Below, piece after piece: positions 9,487 to 18,031 of a stretch of DNA of 64,000 bases (position 1 is the stretch's first letter; the number at the start of each line of letters is the position of its first letter). The DNA lies in NCBI RefSeq assembly GCF_018916875.1, contig NZ_JAHLNO010000013.1, positions 26,421 to 90,420 of the forward strand. Direction: 5' to 3'. The notes beneath the pieces are model-generated. The model worked only from the letters and a program-made list of their open reading frames with translations. It did not search any database and was not told the origin of the DNA. The translations under genes were made by a program, and so were the position numbers. This stretch comes from Virgibacillus proomii (GTDB taxonomy: Bacteria; Bacillota; Bacilli; Bacillales; Amphibacillaceae).

Positions 9487-10561
9487 CAGCGATTCCCCCC
9501 AGATATCTTACCTGTTCCACAAATTCTGTCATCATATATGCAGTATCACCCGGACCAGGGTGAGCCTCTGGATGAAATTGGACTGTGGTAACCGGCAACA
9601 ATCGGTGCCTCATTCCTTCGATCGTTCCATCATTAACATTTTGAAAAAGCGGTAGAAATATCGTAGGATCGACACTGTCTTTTCTTACTACATAGCCATG
9701 ATTCTGTGATGTTATTTTCACCTTTCCCGTTAGTAAATCTTTTACCGGATAATTGGAACCACGATGTCCAAATGGCAGTTTTTCTGTATCCGCTCCATAC
9801 GCTAAAGCAATTAATTGATGACCTAAACAAATTCCTAGTGTTGGATAGTTTTCCGTTAACTTTTTTACAACTGGAAAGTATAGCTGTAATTCTTTCGGGT
9901 TGCCAGGACCGTTACTAATAATAATTCCATCTGGATTTAGTGCTTGAATCGTTGCAAATTTTTCACTAAAAGGCATAATCGTTACTTTACAATGATGGTT
10001 TAATAATGCCTCTACAATAGATTTTTTATAACCAAAATCTAGGACAACAATATGACAATCTCCCTTTCCGAGCTGAATTGGCTGCTTAACACTTACTTTT
10101 TGTACTAGATGTTTCGTATTAGGTACCGAAAATGAATATTTATAATCTGGAAAGGCTTTTTCCAATACAATTCTCCCTTTTACCGTGCGCTGCTTTCTTA
10201 TCACAGTAACAAGCGCTCGTGTATCTACATTTTTTAACCCTGAAATACGATTCCGCTTCAACTCTTCAGATAACGTTGTTTTCGCCTGAAAATGACTGGG
10301 ATCATCACATAGATCATTGATAATAACACCTGCAATTTGAAGGTGATCACTTTCTATATCAATGGAATTCATTCCGTAGTTCCCTACAATTGGATATGTC
10401 AAGGTAACGATTTGTCCAGCATAAGAAGGATCTGTTAATATTTCTTGGTAACCCGTCATGCTTGTATTAAAAACAACTTCACCAGTTTCTTCACTTTCAT
10501 AGCCCAGCCAATCTCCTGTGAATACTTCTCCTGTTTCTAACACCAGTTGCCCCTTCGTCAT
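9467..10561 (-). CDS. carA: Carbamoyl-phosphate synthase small (glutaminase) subunit
   Basis: A 364-residue small subunit: an N-terminal CPSase_sm domain (LVLETGEVFTGDWLGYESE, NTSMTGYQEILTDPSY) and a C-terminal class I glutamine amidotransferase domain with the nucleophile Cys in LGICLGHQL and the His/Glu pair in VQFHPEAHPGP. It hydrolyses glutamine and passes ammonia to CarB. A GGAGGAG ribosome site precedes the ATG. It is the first gene of a carA-carB operon with a sigma-A-like promoter (-35 TTGAAT, 17 bp, -10 TATAAT) and a candidate ArgR box just downstream of the -10. Confidence 0.95.
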   Translation of the reverse strand: MTKGQLVLETGEVFTGDWLGYESEETGEVVFNTSMTGYQEILTDPSYAGQIVTLTYPIVGNYGMNSIDIESDHLQIAGVIINDLCDDPSHFQAKTTLSEELKRNRISGLKNVDTRALVTVIRKQRTVKGRIVLEKAFPDYKYSFSVPNTKHLVQKVSVKQPIQLGKGDCHIVVLDFGYKKSIVEALLNHHCKVTIMPFSEKFATIQALNPDGIIISNGPGNPKELQLYFPVVKKLTENYPTLGICLGHQLIALAYGADTEKLPFGHRGSNYPVKDLLTGKVKITSQNHGYVVRKDSVDPTIFLPLFQNVNDGTIEGMRHRLLPVTTVQFHPEAHPGPGDTAYMMTEFVEQVRYLGGIADAQNIK

Positions 10562-10584
10562 TCTCCTCCACCTCTTCGATTCGA

Positions 10585-10600
10585 ATTGTAATTATTCATT
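10585..10600 (-). promoter_or_regulatory. Candidate ArgR (ARG) box in the carAB leader
   Basis: On the minus strand AATGAATAATTACAAT resembles the Bacillus ARG box (AATGAATAATTATTCA-like). It lies between the -10 element (10601-10606) and the carA ribosome site, a position suited to repression. This supports arginine control of this carAB copy. Confidence 0.5.
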
Positions 10601-10629
10601 ATTATAGTAATACTTCATTGTATATTCAA
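10601..10629 (-). promoter_or_regulatory. Sigma-A-type promoter of carAB
   Basis: On the minus strand: -35 TTGAAT (10629-10624), a 17-bp spacer, -10 TATAAT (10606-10601). The distance to the carA ATG is about 40 bp. Confidence 0.65.
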
Positions 10630-10777
10630 GTATATTTATAAATTTTAATTAATATTTATGCATTCTTATAATTACTTTTTGTAATTATTAGTCAGGTGGG
10701 TTGAGATATTGTTTAACATTTATTTTCTGTTATCATTTGTATTTGAGTAGCTTATTTACAAGTGAAATTCTATTTTC

Positions 10778-10806
10778 TTGACAAAAATATTTTTTTGTGC
10801 TATAAT
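10778..10806 (+). promoter_or_regulatory. Strong sigma-A promoter of the methyltransferase gene
   Basis: Perfect consensus: TTGACA (10778-10783), a 17-bp spacer, TATAAT (10801-10806). It is followed by a short leader holding a terminator-like hairpin before the ribosome site of the interrupted methyltransferase gene. Confidence 0.85.
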
Positions 10807-10834
10807 TTACATTTATATTAACTGGGTATATAAT

Positions 10835-10870
10835 AAGATTCTCCTGGCCAGGGGAATCTTATTTTTTATA
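10835..10870 (+). terminator. Leader hairpin / possible attenuator
   Basis: The stem AAGATTC ... GAATCTT (10835-10841 with 10854-10860), with an inner TCC/GGG pair, is followed by ATTTTTTATA and then the AGGAGG ribosome site. An intrinsic terminator between a consensus promoter and the first gene suggests transcription attenuation. No alternative antiterminator pairing was worked out. Confidence 0.6.
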
Positions 10871-10886
10871 TAGGAGGAAATTATGG

Positions 10887-11959
10887 ATGGAAAATAACAA
10901 AGCAAGCATAACTTCCTTAGTATCCGCCTTTAGCCGAGCATACCATAGTAAATATGACTCCAATAAAGTGAAACTTCATTCAGTAGGAGTTTTCTTCTAT
11001 CTCCTACTGAATGTTAGTTGAACGAATCGGGCATTTAGGTGCCGTTTTCTCCCACTTAGACCCTTTGGTATCAACTCAGGTCTTGAAGTGGGAGTCTTAC
11101 GGCACCTTACATGCGGGATAAAATCTTTGATGATTTTATTGCAAAGGATTTAATAACTCCAAGAGAGTTTACCGAAATATCTAATCATATGATTCGAGGA
11201 ATTTCCTTCTTTAACCCGGAAGTTGCAAACAGATTTCATGATCAACCTGATAAAATTTTAAAATGGATTACACAAGTTCAGCTTTCTCCAACTCCTTTAG
11301 CACGAGCTGCTTATTGCGAAGATAAATTGGCTCATGAAATTTTGTTAGGTGTGAGACAGTATGTTATTTTAGGAGCTGGATTAGATACGTTTTGTTTTCG
11401 ACATCCAGAATTAAAAGACAGCTTAGAGATATTTGAGATAGATCATCCAGATACACACAACTTTAAACAGAAAAGATTAGCTAATGTTAATTATCCAATT
11501 CCAAGCAATCTTCGTTTTGTTTCTATGGATTTCATCAAAGAATTTTCTGTTCAACGTATGGTTGAAGGAGGTTTTATACCTAGCAAAAAAACTTTTTTTA
11601 GCTTTTTAGGTGTTTCCTATTATTTAACGAAACAAGAAAATGTCACTTTATTGAATAAACTATTTGCCAGGGTCCCATCAGGAAGTTCTCTTGTTTTTGA
11701 TTATGCAGATGATCGTCTTTTTGAAGAAAAAGGAATGTATAATCGTGTTCAAAATATGGTCCGAATGGCCTCTGCTGGTGGTGAGCCTATGAAATCATGT
11801 TATACTTACGATGAAATGGAGAAAATGTTAGAAAAAGCGGATTTACTCATCTATGAGCATTTATCGCCTCTTGCTATTCAAAAGCAATTTTTTCGTCATC
11901 GTACAGACTATTTATCCGCATTTGAAACGATCCATTACATTCATGCTGTAAAAAAATAA
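10887..11959 (+). pseudogene. SAM-dependent methyltransferase (LCMT-like, TIGR00027-type), split by a family-1 repeat
   Basis: A class I methyltransferase of the leucine-carboxyl-methyltransferase-like group; the SAM-binding motif is VILGAGLDTFCFR. AGGAGG at 10872 precedes an ATG at 10887 that encodes MENNKASITSLVSAFSRAYH and continues to KYDSNK, where a 150-bp repeat is inserted (10968-11117). Reading resumes as KIFDDFIAKDLITPREF and runs to the stop at 11957-11959. Deleting the element plus one ATAAA gives YDSNKIFDDF in a single frame, which fits the usual N-terminus of the family. As it stands, the open frame can only start inside the repeat (ATG at 11111, MRDKIFDD...), with no good ribosome site. 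The gene is therefore probably inactive, or makes a protein lacking its first 28 or so residues. The natural substrate is unknown. Confidence 0.85.
10963..11122 (+). repeat. Family-1 element inside the methyltransferase ORF (subfamily A)
   Basis: ATAAA duplications lie at 10963-10967 and 11118-11122; the core of 150 bp runs from GTGAAACTTC to CATGCGGG. Stem 1 is ATTCAGTAGGAG/CTCCTACTGAAT. Stem 2 is GGTGCCGT/ACGGCACC continuing as CTCCCACTT/AAGTGGGAG. The target duplication is proven by the reading frame restored when it is removed. Confidence 0.95.
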
Positions 11960-11996
11960 TTTTCGGTATATACGTTTCTAAGCTAAATTAGGAAAA

Positions 11997-12288
11997 GAGG
12001 CTGGGACATAACTAAAACAGCTGATTAAAAAACGAACAATAAATCGTCCTTGTATATACGCAAGTTTTTAGCGTAGTCAACATATGTAGACTTCTCTCGG
12101 GAATAGCTCGAGCTGAAGATCCCGCAGGAAAGCGATCTTTGCTTTCCGAGGAAGCTGAGGCCGTGCCCGCGGAAAGTGAAATAGTTTGACGTAGCGATGA
12201 TAGGAATTTTTTTAACACAAACAAACCGAACAATTATAAATGAATTGTTCGGTTTTTGATATTTAGTATTTACTTATGTCCCAGCCTC
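11997..12288. repeat. GCTGGGACA-bounded element (family 3, copy 2) with nested GC-rich block
   Basis: Termini are inverted: GAGGCTGGGACATAA (11997-12011) and TTATGTCCCAGCCTC (12274-12288). A second inverted pair inside is AACCGAACAAT/ATTGTTCGGTT-like. Between them is a GC-richer block (about 12095-12185) with CCCGCAGGAAAGCG and GCCGTGCCCGCGGAAAG, which I recall as a widespread Bacillaceae intergenic repeat; this was not checked. The 73-residue frame across it is not a gene. Confidence 0.75.
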
Positions 12289-12404
12289 GTTCAACAATAT
12301 CTATATGCGTTATGAAAGATAATTGTTAATTTTCCTCTTGCCTTTCATAACGTAAAGTAAGAACTCTCCTTTAGTCCGTATCTAAGTTATCCAATTCATA
12401 GAAT

Positions 12405-12600
12405 AAACCACGATACATCGCTCGCAGAAAAAGCGCTCTTCTTTTCAAGGACAAGTAAAAATTCTTGAATAGCCTCTAAATACAAAAAAGCTATTTTCTC
12501 TATCTTGTTAGAAGTTCTCCAATTTGTACGTCACAAACCTAAGCAGTTGCGCTTTGTTTTTTTAAGTAAAGATGAGGTAAAAGCCGAGGTTTCACTTTAT
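12405..12600 (-). repeat. Family-1 element remnant (minisatellite-type interior), left end at the hydrolase stop
   Basis: Read on the minus strand it begins ATAAAGTGAAACC (12600 downward) and later has CTTGTCCTTGAAAAGAAGAGCGC and TTTTCTGCGAGCGATGT, the motif that is tandemly repeated at 23.8 and 52.8 kb. The right end is degenerate. The TAA stop of the hydrolase gene lies inside the ATAAA boundary. Confidence 0.6.
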
Positions 12601-13553
12601 TGTGATATATATTGATTTAAAAAGTGATTTAACCGTTTGATATACTCGTCTTTATGCGTTACAAAAGCTTCGCCATGACCTGCTCCGTCAAAAGTAACGA
12701 TTTCTTTCGGACTGTTCGTATGTTCATATAATTCCTTACTCATTCGTGTTGGCACAAATGTATCGGCATTACCATGAATATACAATATAGGCACCTTTGC
12801 TTTTTCCACTTGTTTAACGGCCGATGCTTCCTGCAAACCATACCCCGCACGAATTTTAGAAACAATGCTGGTACTTGGTAAAAGAGGAAACGCAGGCAAG
12901 TGAAACATTCGCTCCATCTGATAGCCGAACATATCGTATACACTAGTGTAGGGACTATCTGCTACAATCGCTTTTACATTATCAGGAAGCTTCTCACCAC
13001 TTGTCATTAAAACCGTTGCTGCTCCCATTGAAACACCGTGTAAAACAATTTCAGTATTCTCGCCCTGCTCTTTAATAACTTTATTAATCCAATCGACATA
13101 ATCCTTACGATCATGCCAGCCAAATCCAATATAATCTCCTTCACTTTCGCCATGTCCTCTTAAGTCAGCCGTAAACACATTATAGCCTAAATTTTCATAA
13201 TAATATTGCCCAAACATGCCCATATCCGTAGCTCTTCCCAAGTATCCATGCGCAAAAATAACCGTTTTGTTGGTTTCCTCTTTTGCCTTTAAATAATAAC
13301 CTTGTAATTGCAGACCATCAAAAGACATTATTTCCCATCGAGTAAAATTCTGCTTTCGCACCCAATCACGCCAATTGCCTTTAAGCATTTCATCCAGTGC
13401 TTCGGCAGAAACTTCAAGATCATCATTCCCTTGAAGGAAATCTTTTTCATTACGGGCAATAGCTAAATGATAAAAATAAAAACTAACAATTATATCAATT
13501 AGTAATAGGGTCACAATGAAACCTATTCCTATTCGAAACCATTTTTTCTTCAA
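12597..13553 (-). CDS. Membrane-anchored alpha/beta hydrolase
   Basis: About 318 residues from a TTG start at 13553. There is one N-terminal membrane segment (IGIGFIVTLLLIDIIVSFYF) followed by an extracellular-type hydrolase domain. The nucleophile Ser is in LHGVSMGAAT, the Asp in HGNADTFVP and the His in GAGHGEAF; HGYLGRATDM forms the oxyanion region. It resembles the Bacillus YqkD-like/BAAT-type group; the substrate is unknown. The open frame extends 33 codons further upstream (ATG at 13652), but those codons come from a family-2 repeat inserted just upstream. AGGTGGG at 13561-13567 sits 7 nt before the TTG, which is the better start. The stop codon lies in the ATAAA end of a repeat remnant. 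Confidence 0.82.
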   Translation of the reverse strand: MKKKWFRIGIGFIVTLLLIDIIVSFYFYHLAIARNEKDFLQGNDDLEVSAEALDEMLKGNWRDWVRKQNFTRWEIMSFDGLQLQGYYLKAKEETNKTVIFAHGYLGRATDMGMFGQYYYENLGYNVFTADLRGHGESEGDYIGFGWHDRKDYVDWINKVIKEQGENTEIVLHGVSMGAATVLMTSGEKLPDNVKAIVADSPYTSVYDMFGYQMERMFHLPAFPLLPSTSIVSKIRAGYGLQEASAVKQVEKAKVPILYIHGNADTFVPTRMSKELYEHTNSPKEIVTFDGAGHGEAFVTHKDEYIKRLNHFLNQYISQ

Positions 13554-13573
13554 CCGATTTCCCACCTTTTTTA

Positions 13574-13662
13574 CACTATAGAAAAGTAAAACTTTATGGT
13601 TTATAGTATAAGAAAAACTACAGCTTTCGCTAAAGATTTGGCGACAAGCCAAGTTTTTCTAA
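13574..13662 (-). repeat. Family-2 two-hairpin repeat, copy 1
   Basis: On the minus strand: AGAAAAACTTGGCTTGTCGCC, a GCGAAAGC mini-hairpin, GTAGTTTTTCT, then a second hairpin bounded by TATACTATA/CTATAGT. Nearly identical copies occur at 16764, 31659 and 32733. It ends close to the ribosome site of the hydrolase gene. Confidence 0.85.
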
Positions 13663-13917
13663 CCTTGTCTCTTTATTATATAGGTAAAAAGGCTTGTATG
13701 AAACTAGCATTCCACTGGTACTTGTTGACAATTATATACTATTGACATACAGCTTTTAACATCTTTAAATTAAAAAAGTCAAACCTTTACTTTATACTAT
13801 AGAAAAAGCTTATCTTTATAATTTAGGTCAATTTGTTTCTGCAAACTGTAGATTGTTTACTTATAACGATGACATTTTAGACAAGTAACAATAAATAGCT
13901 TGATATCCCCCTCCTTA

Positions 13918-13968
13918 TATAAAAAACCCCTATTTAAACGATAATGTAAACCGTTTAAATAAGGGTTT
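13918..13968 (-). terminator. Terminator of the YhgE/Pip-type gene
   Basis: A long perfect-arm hairpin, AAAACCCTTATTTAAACG ... CGTTTAAATAGGGGTTTT, on the minus strand followed by TTATATAAGG. It starts 20 bp after the stop codon. Confidence 0.85.
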
Positions 13969-13988
13969 TACAGAAAATAGAACTTGGC

Positions 13989-16202
13989 TTAATGAAATAA
14001 CCCGGATTCTTCCGATTTTTTCTTTAACTTGATTATTTGATTGAAAATAATTGGTTTTAAAAACACACCAAGCACAATCGCTGCTCCACCAAATAAACAA
14101 AGGTAGAAAATATCCTTCATCGCTCGTTCCCAAACAATTCCACCAATGGATTCCCTCATTAAATCAATAGCATACGTAAACGGAAGAAATGGATTGATAA
14201 ATTGGAAAAACTCCGGTAATAATACAACTGGATACGTTCCACCAGATGCAGCTATTTGCAGTACTAAAAATACAATAACGACTGCCTTTCCAACATCACC
14301 AAAAACAGATACAATCGTATAAATAATTAACATAAATATGATGCTAATGAATAATCCAAATACGAGGAACCAATATGGATGAGCCGCATTTACCTTCAAT
14401 ATAGCAAGATCGCCGATTGTCACAATTATAGTCTGTAATATACCAATTGTCATAAACGTAAACATTCGGCCAAAGTACATTTGTCTTCCGGTATAATCTA
14501 CTTTATCATGCACATCTGTTGCTAAGAGGGAAATTAGTAGAAGCCCCCCTACCCAAATAGCTAAAACGGTATAGAACGGCGTCATTCCGGTTCCATAGTT
14601 TTCAATTGGAAAAATTTTGTTTTCATTTAGCTTAACAGGCTCTTCAAAGAAACTTCTTTCTGCATCCGGATCATTTTGTAGCAGTTTTATAATCTCATTA
14701 ATATCTGCTTCCCCTTTAATGCTGCGAATTTTATCCGCTAATTGATTTATTTTACTATTAACATAAGGATATTCACCTAATGCATGCTTAATGACATCTT
14801 TTCCTTTTCCTAAGTTCTTTTCCGTATTCCCTAAAATATTTTCAACTTCTGGTATCATTTTTTGGATATCAACTAAAATATTCCGTGCTTTTGACAGTGT
14901 TGCTTGTGCACGATTAATTTCATTCATCACCGTTGGCTCAATTGTTTCTTTATATTCTTTTAAAAATGCATCAATATTTGTTGACGTACTTTCTGATAGT
15001 TGTTGTAAGTCATCAATTGCCCTTGACACTTCTGATTCTTTATTATTGATAAATTCCACAACATCACTATTTTTCTGTTTTACACTTAATAATTCTTCTT
15101 TAATGTTCGTTAACTGCTCCAGTGCTTGGTCGATTTGCTGTTGGTCTATCTTTTGACTGTCAATGGAATGATTATTTTCCTGATTTTTATCTTGGGCATT
15201 CCCTGTTTGTTTCTTTAATTGTTCCAGAGCTTGTTGAACCGTCTCTATTTTGTTAATTCCCTCATCAATAGTTTGATTTATTTGATCCGTTAGCTCTTTA
15301 CCATTACCAAAATCAAGATCCAAGTTTTGAATATCTTTAATAAACGAATTAGCCTTCTTAGCAATTTCCTGCACCTGTTGCAAATCCTGATCAATCTTCG
15401 GTGCCATCTTCTCTAAGCGATTCTCTGCTTTATTTAAAAATGCTGTAGTATTGTCAATTGTAGTTAACCCATTATTTGTGACATCTTTTGCATCAGGAAT
15501 AAGACCTTGTGCTTCGTCAATAATATCCTGAGCGCGATTTGCATCTGATAACGCTTGGTTTAAAAGATCATTTATTTCTGGTAAGTTCTCCTCCATTTGA
15601 AACACATAGTTTTCAAATCGCTGTATATCAGGTAAGTCTTTTTCTAATTCAATACCTAAATCATTAAATATATCAAAAATAACCCCGTTAACGGTAGAGA
15701 TAAAATTACTGCTGATTTTTTCGACAATGACGGAAGCACCTTTTTGCGTAATTTTTGGTGAAATTGCATTTATTTTTTCATTCACGTAATACTCAACGTT
15801 CGCTTTTTTTGGATTATCCTCGATCACTGTACCCAAATTTTTTGAAAAATTTTCTGGAATGATGATAACGGCAAAGTAATTACCATATTCTACTTCTTCT
15901 AAGGCTGTTTTCCGATCGGTAAACTTCCAATCCATTGACTTATTTTCTTTCAATGTTTTTACTAATTCATCTCCAACATGAATCTCCTGATCACGAACGG
16001 TCGCTCCTTTATCTTCATTAACTACGCCAATAGGAAGTTGATCGGTTTTACCATACGGATCCCAGGCTGCCTTAATGTTAAACCAAGCGTAAAAAGATGG
16101 GAGAACAATCAACCCTCCGATGATAATTATAGCAACCCAGTTTTTACTTAGATTTTTAATATCTGTAGAAAAAATTCGCCATATGTTTTTCATGTATGTC
16201 AC
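13989..16202 (-). CDS. YhgE/Pip domain-containing membrane protein
   Basis: A 737-residue membrane protein. One membrane segment lies near residues 18-40 (WVAIIIIGGLIVLPSFYAWF), followed by IKAAWDPYG and LPIGVVNEDKG typical of the YhgE/Pip N-terminal domain. A roughly 400-residue extracellular, Gln/Asn-rich coiled-coil region follows, and about five membrane segments occur from residue 560 to 725 (ABC-2-like). Related proteins include the phage infection protein Pip of lactococci and type VII secretion-linked YueB/EsaA. The position just downstream of an ABC drug-resistance module may be coincidental. A strong terminator follows. Its role here is not known. Confidence 0.85.
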   Translation of the reverse strand: MTYMKNIWRIFSTDIKNLSKNWVAIIIIGGLIVLPSFYAWFNIKAAWDPYGKTDQLPIGVVNEDKGATVRDQEIHVGDELVKTLKENKSMDWKFTDRKTALEEVEYGNYFAVIIIPENFSKNLGTVIEDNPKKANVEYYVNEKINAISPKITQKGASVIVEKISSNFISTVNGVIFDIFNDLGIELEKDLPDIQRFENYVFQMEENLPEINDLLNQALSDANRAQDIIDEAQGLIPDAKDVTNNGLTTIDNTTAFLNKAENRLEKMAPKIDQDLQQVQEIAKKANSFIKDIQNLDLDFGNGKELTDQINQTIDEGINKIETVQQALEQLKKQTGNAQDKNQENNHSIDSQKIDQQQIDQALEQLTNIKEELLSVKQKNSDVVEFINNKESEVSRAIDDLQQLSESTSTNIDAFLKEYKETIEPTVMNEINRAQATLSKARNILVDIQKMIPEVENILGNTEKNLGKGKDVIKHALGEYPYVNSKINQLADKIRSIKGEADINEIIKLLQNDPDAERSFFEEPVKLNENKIFPIENYGTGMTPFYTVLAIWVGGLLLISLLATDVHDKVDYTGRQMYFGRMFTFMTIGILQTIIVTIGDLAILKVNAAHPYWFLVFGLFISIIFMLIIYTIVSVFGDVGKAVVIVFLVLQIAASGGTYPVVLLPEFFQFINPFLPFTYAIDLMRESIGGIVWERAMKDIFYLCLFGGAAIVLGVFLKPIIFNQIIKLKKKSEESGLFH

Positions 16203-16399
16203 TCAACCTTCTGCCAAAAATGAATACTCGTTCATTTTTTTGCTTAAAAAACTAATATAATGGATTATAACAACGTTAAGCAATTAAAGCCAGTCAAGAA
16301 CAAAAGTAAGGCAATTCACAATTTTCAAACAAATAATGAGCACCAACCAAACAAATGTTATATAGCCAAAAATTATCCTAATGAAACATCAATCGTTTA

Positions 16400-16582
16400 A
16401 TAAAGTGAAACTTCATTCAGCAGGGGTTTTCTTCCATCTCCTACTGTTAGTACCTAGAAGGGTATGACCTAAAGGCCCTTGAGCGAATCGGGCATTTAGG
16501 TGCCGTTTATCCCACTTTGACTTTCTTCGTATTCTCCATAATTCTTGAAGCGAGGTCTACGGCACCTTACATGCGGGATAAA
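16400..16582 (+). repeat. Family-1 element (subfamily A, long form)
   Basis: ATAAA bounds both ends. Stem 1 reads ATTCAGCAGGGG/CTCCTACTG, which is partly decayed. It includes the extra loop AGTACCTAGAAGGGTATGAC ahead of the conserved CGGGCATTTAGGTGCCGTT, and ends ACGGCACCTTACATGCGGG. Confidence 0.85.
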
Positions 16583-16763
16583 TATGATTCTTAAAATACT
16601 GATATGATGATGTAACTCAGGCACTCCTTTAGCATTCTCTAAAGTACGGTGAAATTGGATGTGTCATTCTTACCGGGATTTTTTCCCCCTTTTATATGGA
16701 AAAATATTCATTTATTAAAGAGAAAATTCCACCGGCTCAACCCTTCTCTATTACACCTTAACA

Positions 16764-16854
16764 TTAGAAAAACTTGGCTTGTCGCCAAGTCTTTAGCGAA
16801 AGCTGTAGTTTTTCTTATACTAAACCCTAAAACTTTATACTTTTCTATAGTATG
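16764..16854 (+). repeat. Family-2 two-hairpin repeat, copy 2
   Basis: AGAAAAACTTGGCTTGTCGCC ... AGCGAAAGCT ... AGTTTTTCTTATACTA ... CTATAGTA. It lies 65 bp downstream of the lnrN stop, on the opposite strand to copy 1. Confidence 0.85.
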
Positions 16855-16918
16855 AAAAAAAGAGCTTTAAATATGCCCTTTTCTTCCAATGTCTCAATCA
16901 TTTATTCTTTAGACATCC

Positions 16919-18031
16919 TTAAATATGTCGTCTTTCCATTAAGTGTATTCCGACACTAATCATTACGACCCCCATTAATAACAGTATACTAATTGGATAA
17001 AAAAGCTGCTCCAATGAATATCCATAATTAACTAGTCCTTTTAATGATTCCATTCCATATGTTATCGGATTTATTTTTGATAAGGTGATTAAAATTTTCG
17101 CTTCAACAATTTCAAGCGGCCAATAAGCACCGCCAATCATTGCCATACTAACAGCTACAATTGTAATCAGTGCATTAAATTGCTGTACATTTTTCACGAT
17201 TGAGATTAATAAAATAGCTAATGCAACAATCGTAAAAACATAAGGAATTAGTAGTAATAATGCTTCGATAAACATTCCATTAAAATCAATATCAAAAATC
17301 AAATAGAAGAATAAGAAAATGATCAGTACTTGCAAATAGCCTTCAAAAAAACTGTAAATCATATTACTAGCATACATTTCCCATTTTTTAACCGGTGATA
17401 AGATGATTCGATCCCAAATCCCCTCCCTTTTTTCCATAAGGATTGGTAACACATTATAGCCAATCGTATAAATAACAAAGAATAAACTAAAGCCAAATAA
17501 AAATTGATAGGTCGGATTATAGATTACAGCGTCATCACTGGTAAAATTACTTGCACGAATTGAAAATACGGGTTCATTTAGGGCTTTCTCCATTTCCTTA
17601 AGGAGTGACTTTTTTGCTTTGCCTGAGACATCTGCATGATCTGCAATATTCAGTTTCTGAAAGTGTTGAATATATGCTTGACGCATCGTATTTTCCACCA
17701 TAGTAACCGTAGCAGTTTCCACACCTACAACTAACTCGTAGGAATCATTAGTTAGTAATACACCAACTTCTGCTTTTCCGTCTTTAATAAAACGGAGCAT
17801 ATCTTCTTTTTTCATTTCTTGAAATTGAATTGCCGTTTCTTGTTCTAGCGTTGATTTTATGGATGTTTCATTTACTTCCTCATCCATGATTACTATAGGG
17901 ACACGGATCATATTTCCATCCCCAGCTATACCTGTAATTAAAGCAAAACCGATAGAAATTCCAGTAAAACTGAGAAATGTCCAAGGATTACGTAAAAAAT
18001 GTTTAAATCTAGCGATTAACATGCCAATCAT
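16919..18031 (-). CDS. lnrN: ABC-2 type transporter permease (linearmycin-resistance type)
   Basis: A 370-residue permease: one N-terminal membrane segment after FLRNPWTFLSF, a roughly 130-residue extracellular domain, then five membrane segments (from about residue 175; FLFGFSLFFVIYTIGYN, GGAYWPLEIV). It is one of two permeases in a transporter resembling B. subtilis LnrLMN (YfiLMN), which exports or protects against linearmycin-type polyenes. It overlaps the upstream permease gene by 4 bp and is the last gene of the ABC operon. The gene name is by family resemblance and operon plus two-component context, not alignment. Confidence 0.78.
   Translation of the reverse strand: MIGMLIARFKHFLRNPWTFLSFTGISIGFALITGIAGDGNMIRVPIVIMDEEVNETSIKSTLEQETAIQFQEMKKEDMLRFIKDGKAEVGVLLTNDSYELVVGVETATVTMVENTMRQAYIQHFQKLNIADHADVSGKAKKSLLKEMEKALNEPVFSIRASNFTSDDAVIYNPTYQFLFGFSLFFVIYTIGYNVLPILMEKREGIWDRIILSPVKKWEMYASNMIYSFFEGYLQVLIIFLFFYLIFDIDFNGMFIEALLLLIPYVFTIVALAILLISIVKNVQQFNALITIVAVSMAMIGGAYWPLEIVEAKILITLSKINPITYGMESLKGLVNYGYSLEQLFYPISILLLMGVVMISVGIHLMERRHI

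Noticed and set aside
10963..11122. Group I or group II self-splicing intron
   Set aside because: At 150 bp it is far too small, has no domain V or P7-like core, and carries a 5-bp target duplication typical of transposition. RNA removal is mentioned only as a test.
12012..12233. 73-residue minus-strand frame
   Set aside because: It falls wholly within the family-3 repeat and its nested block.
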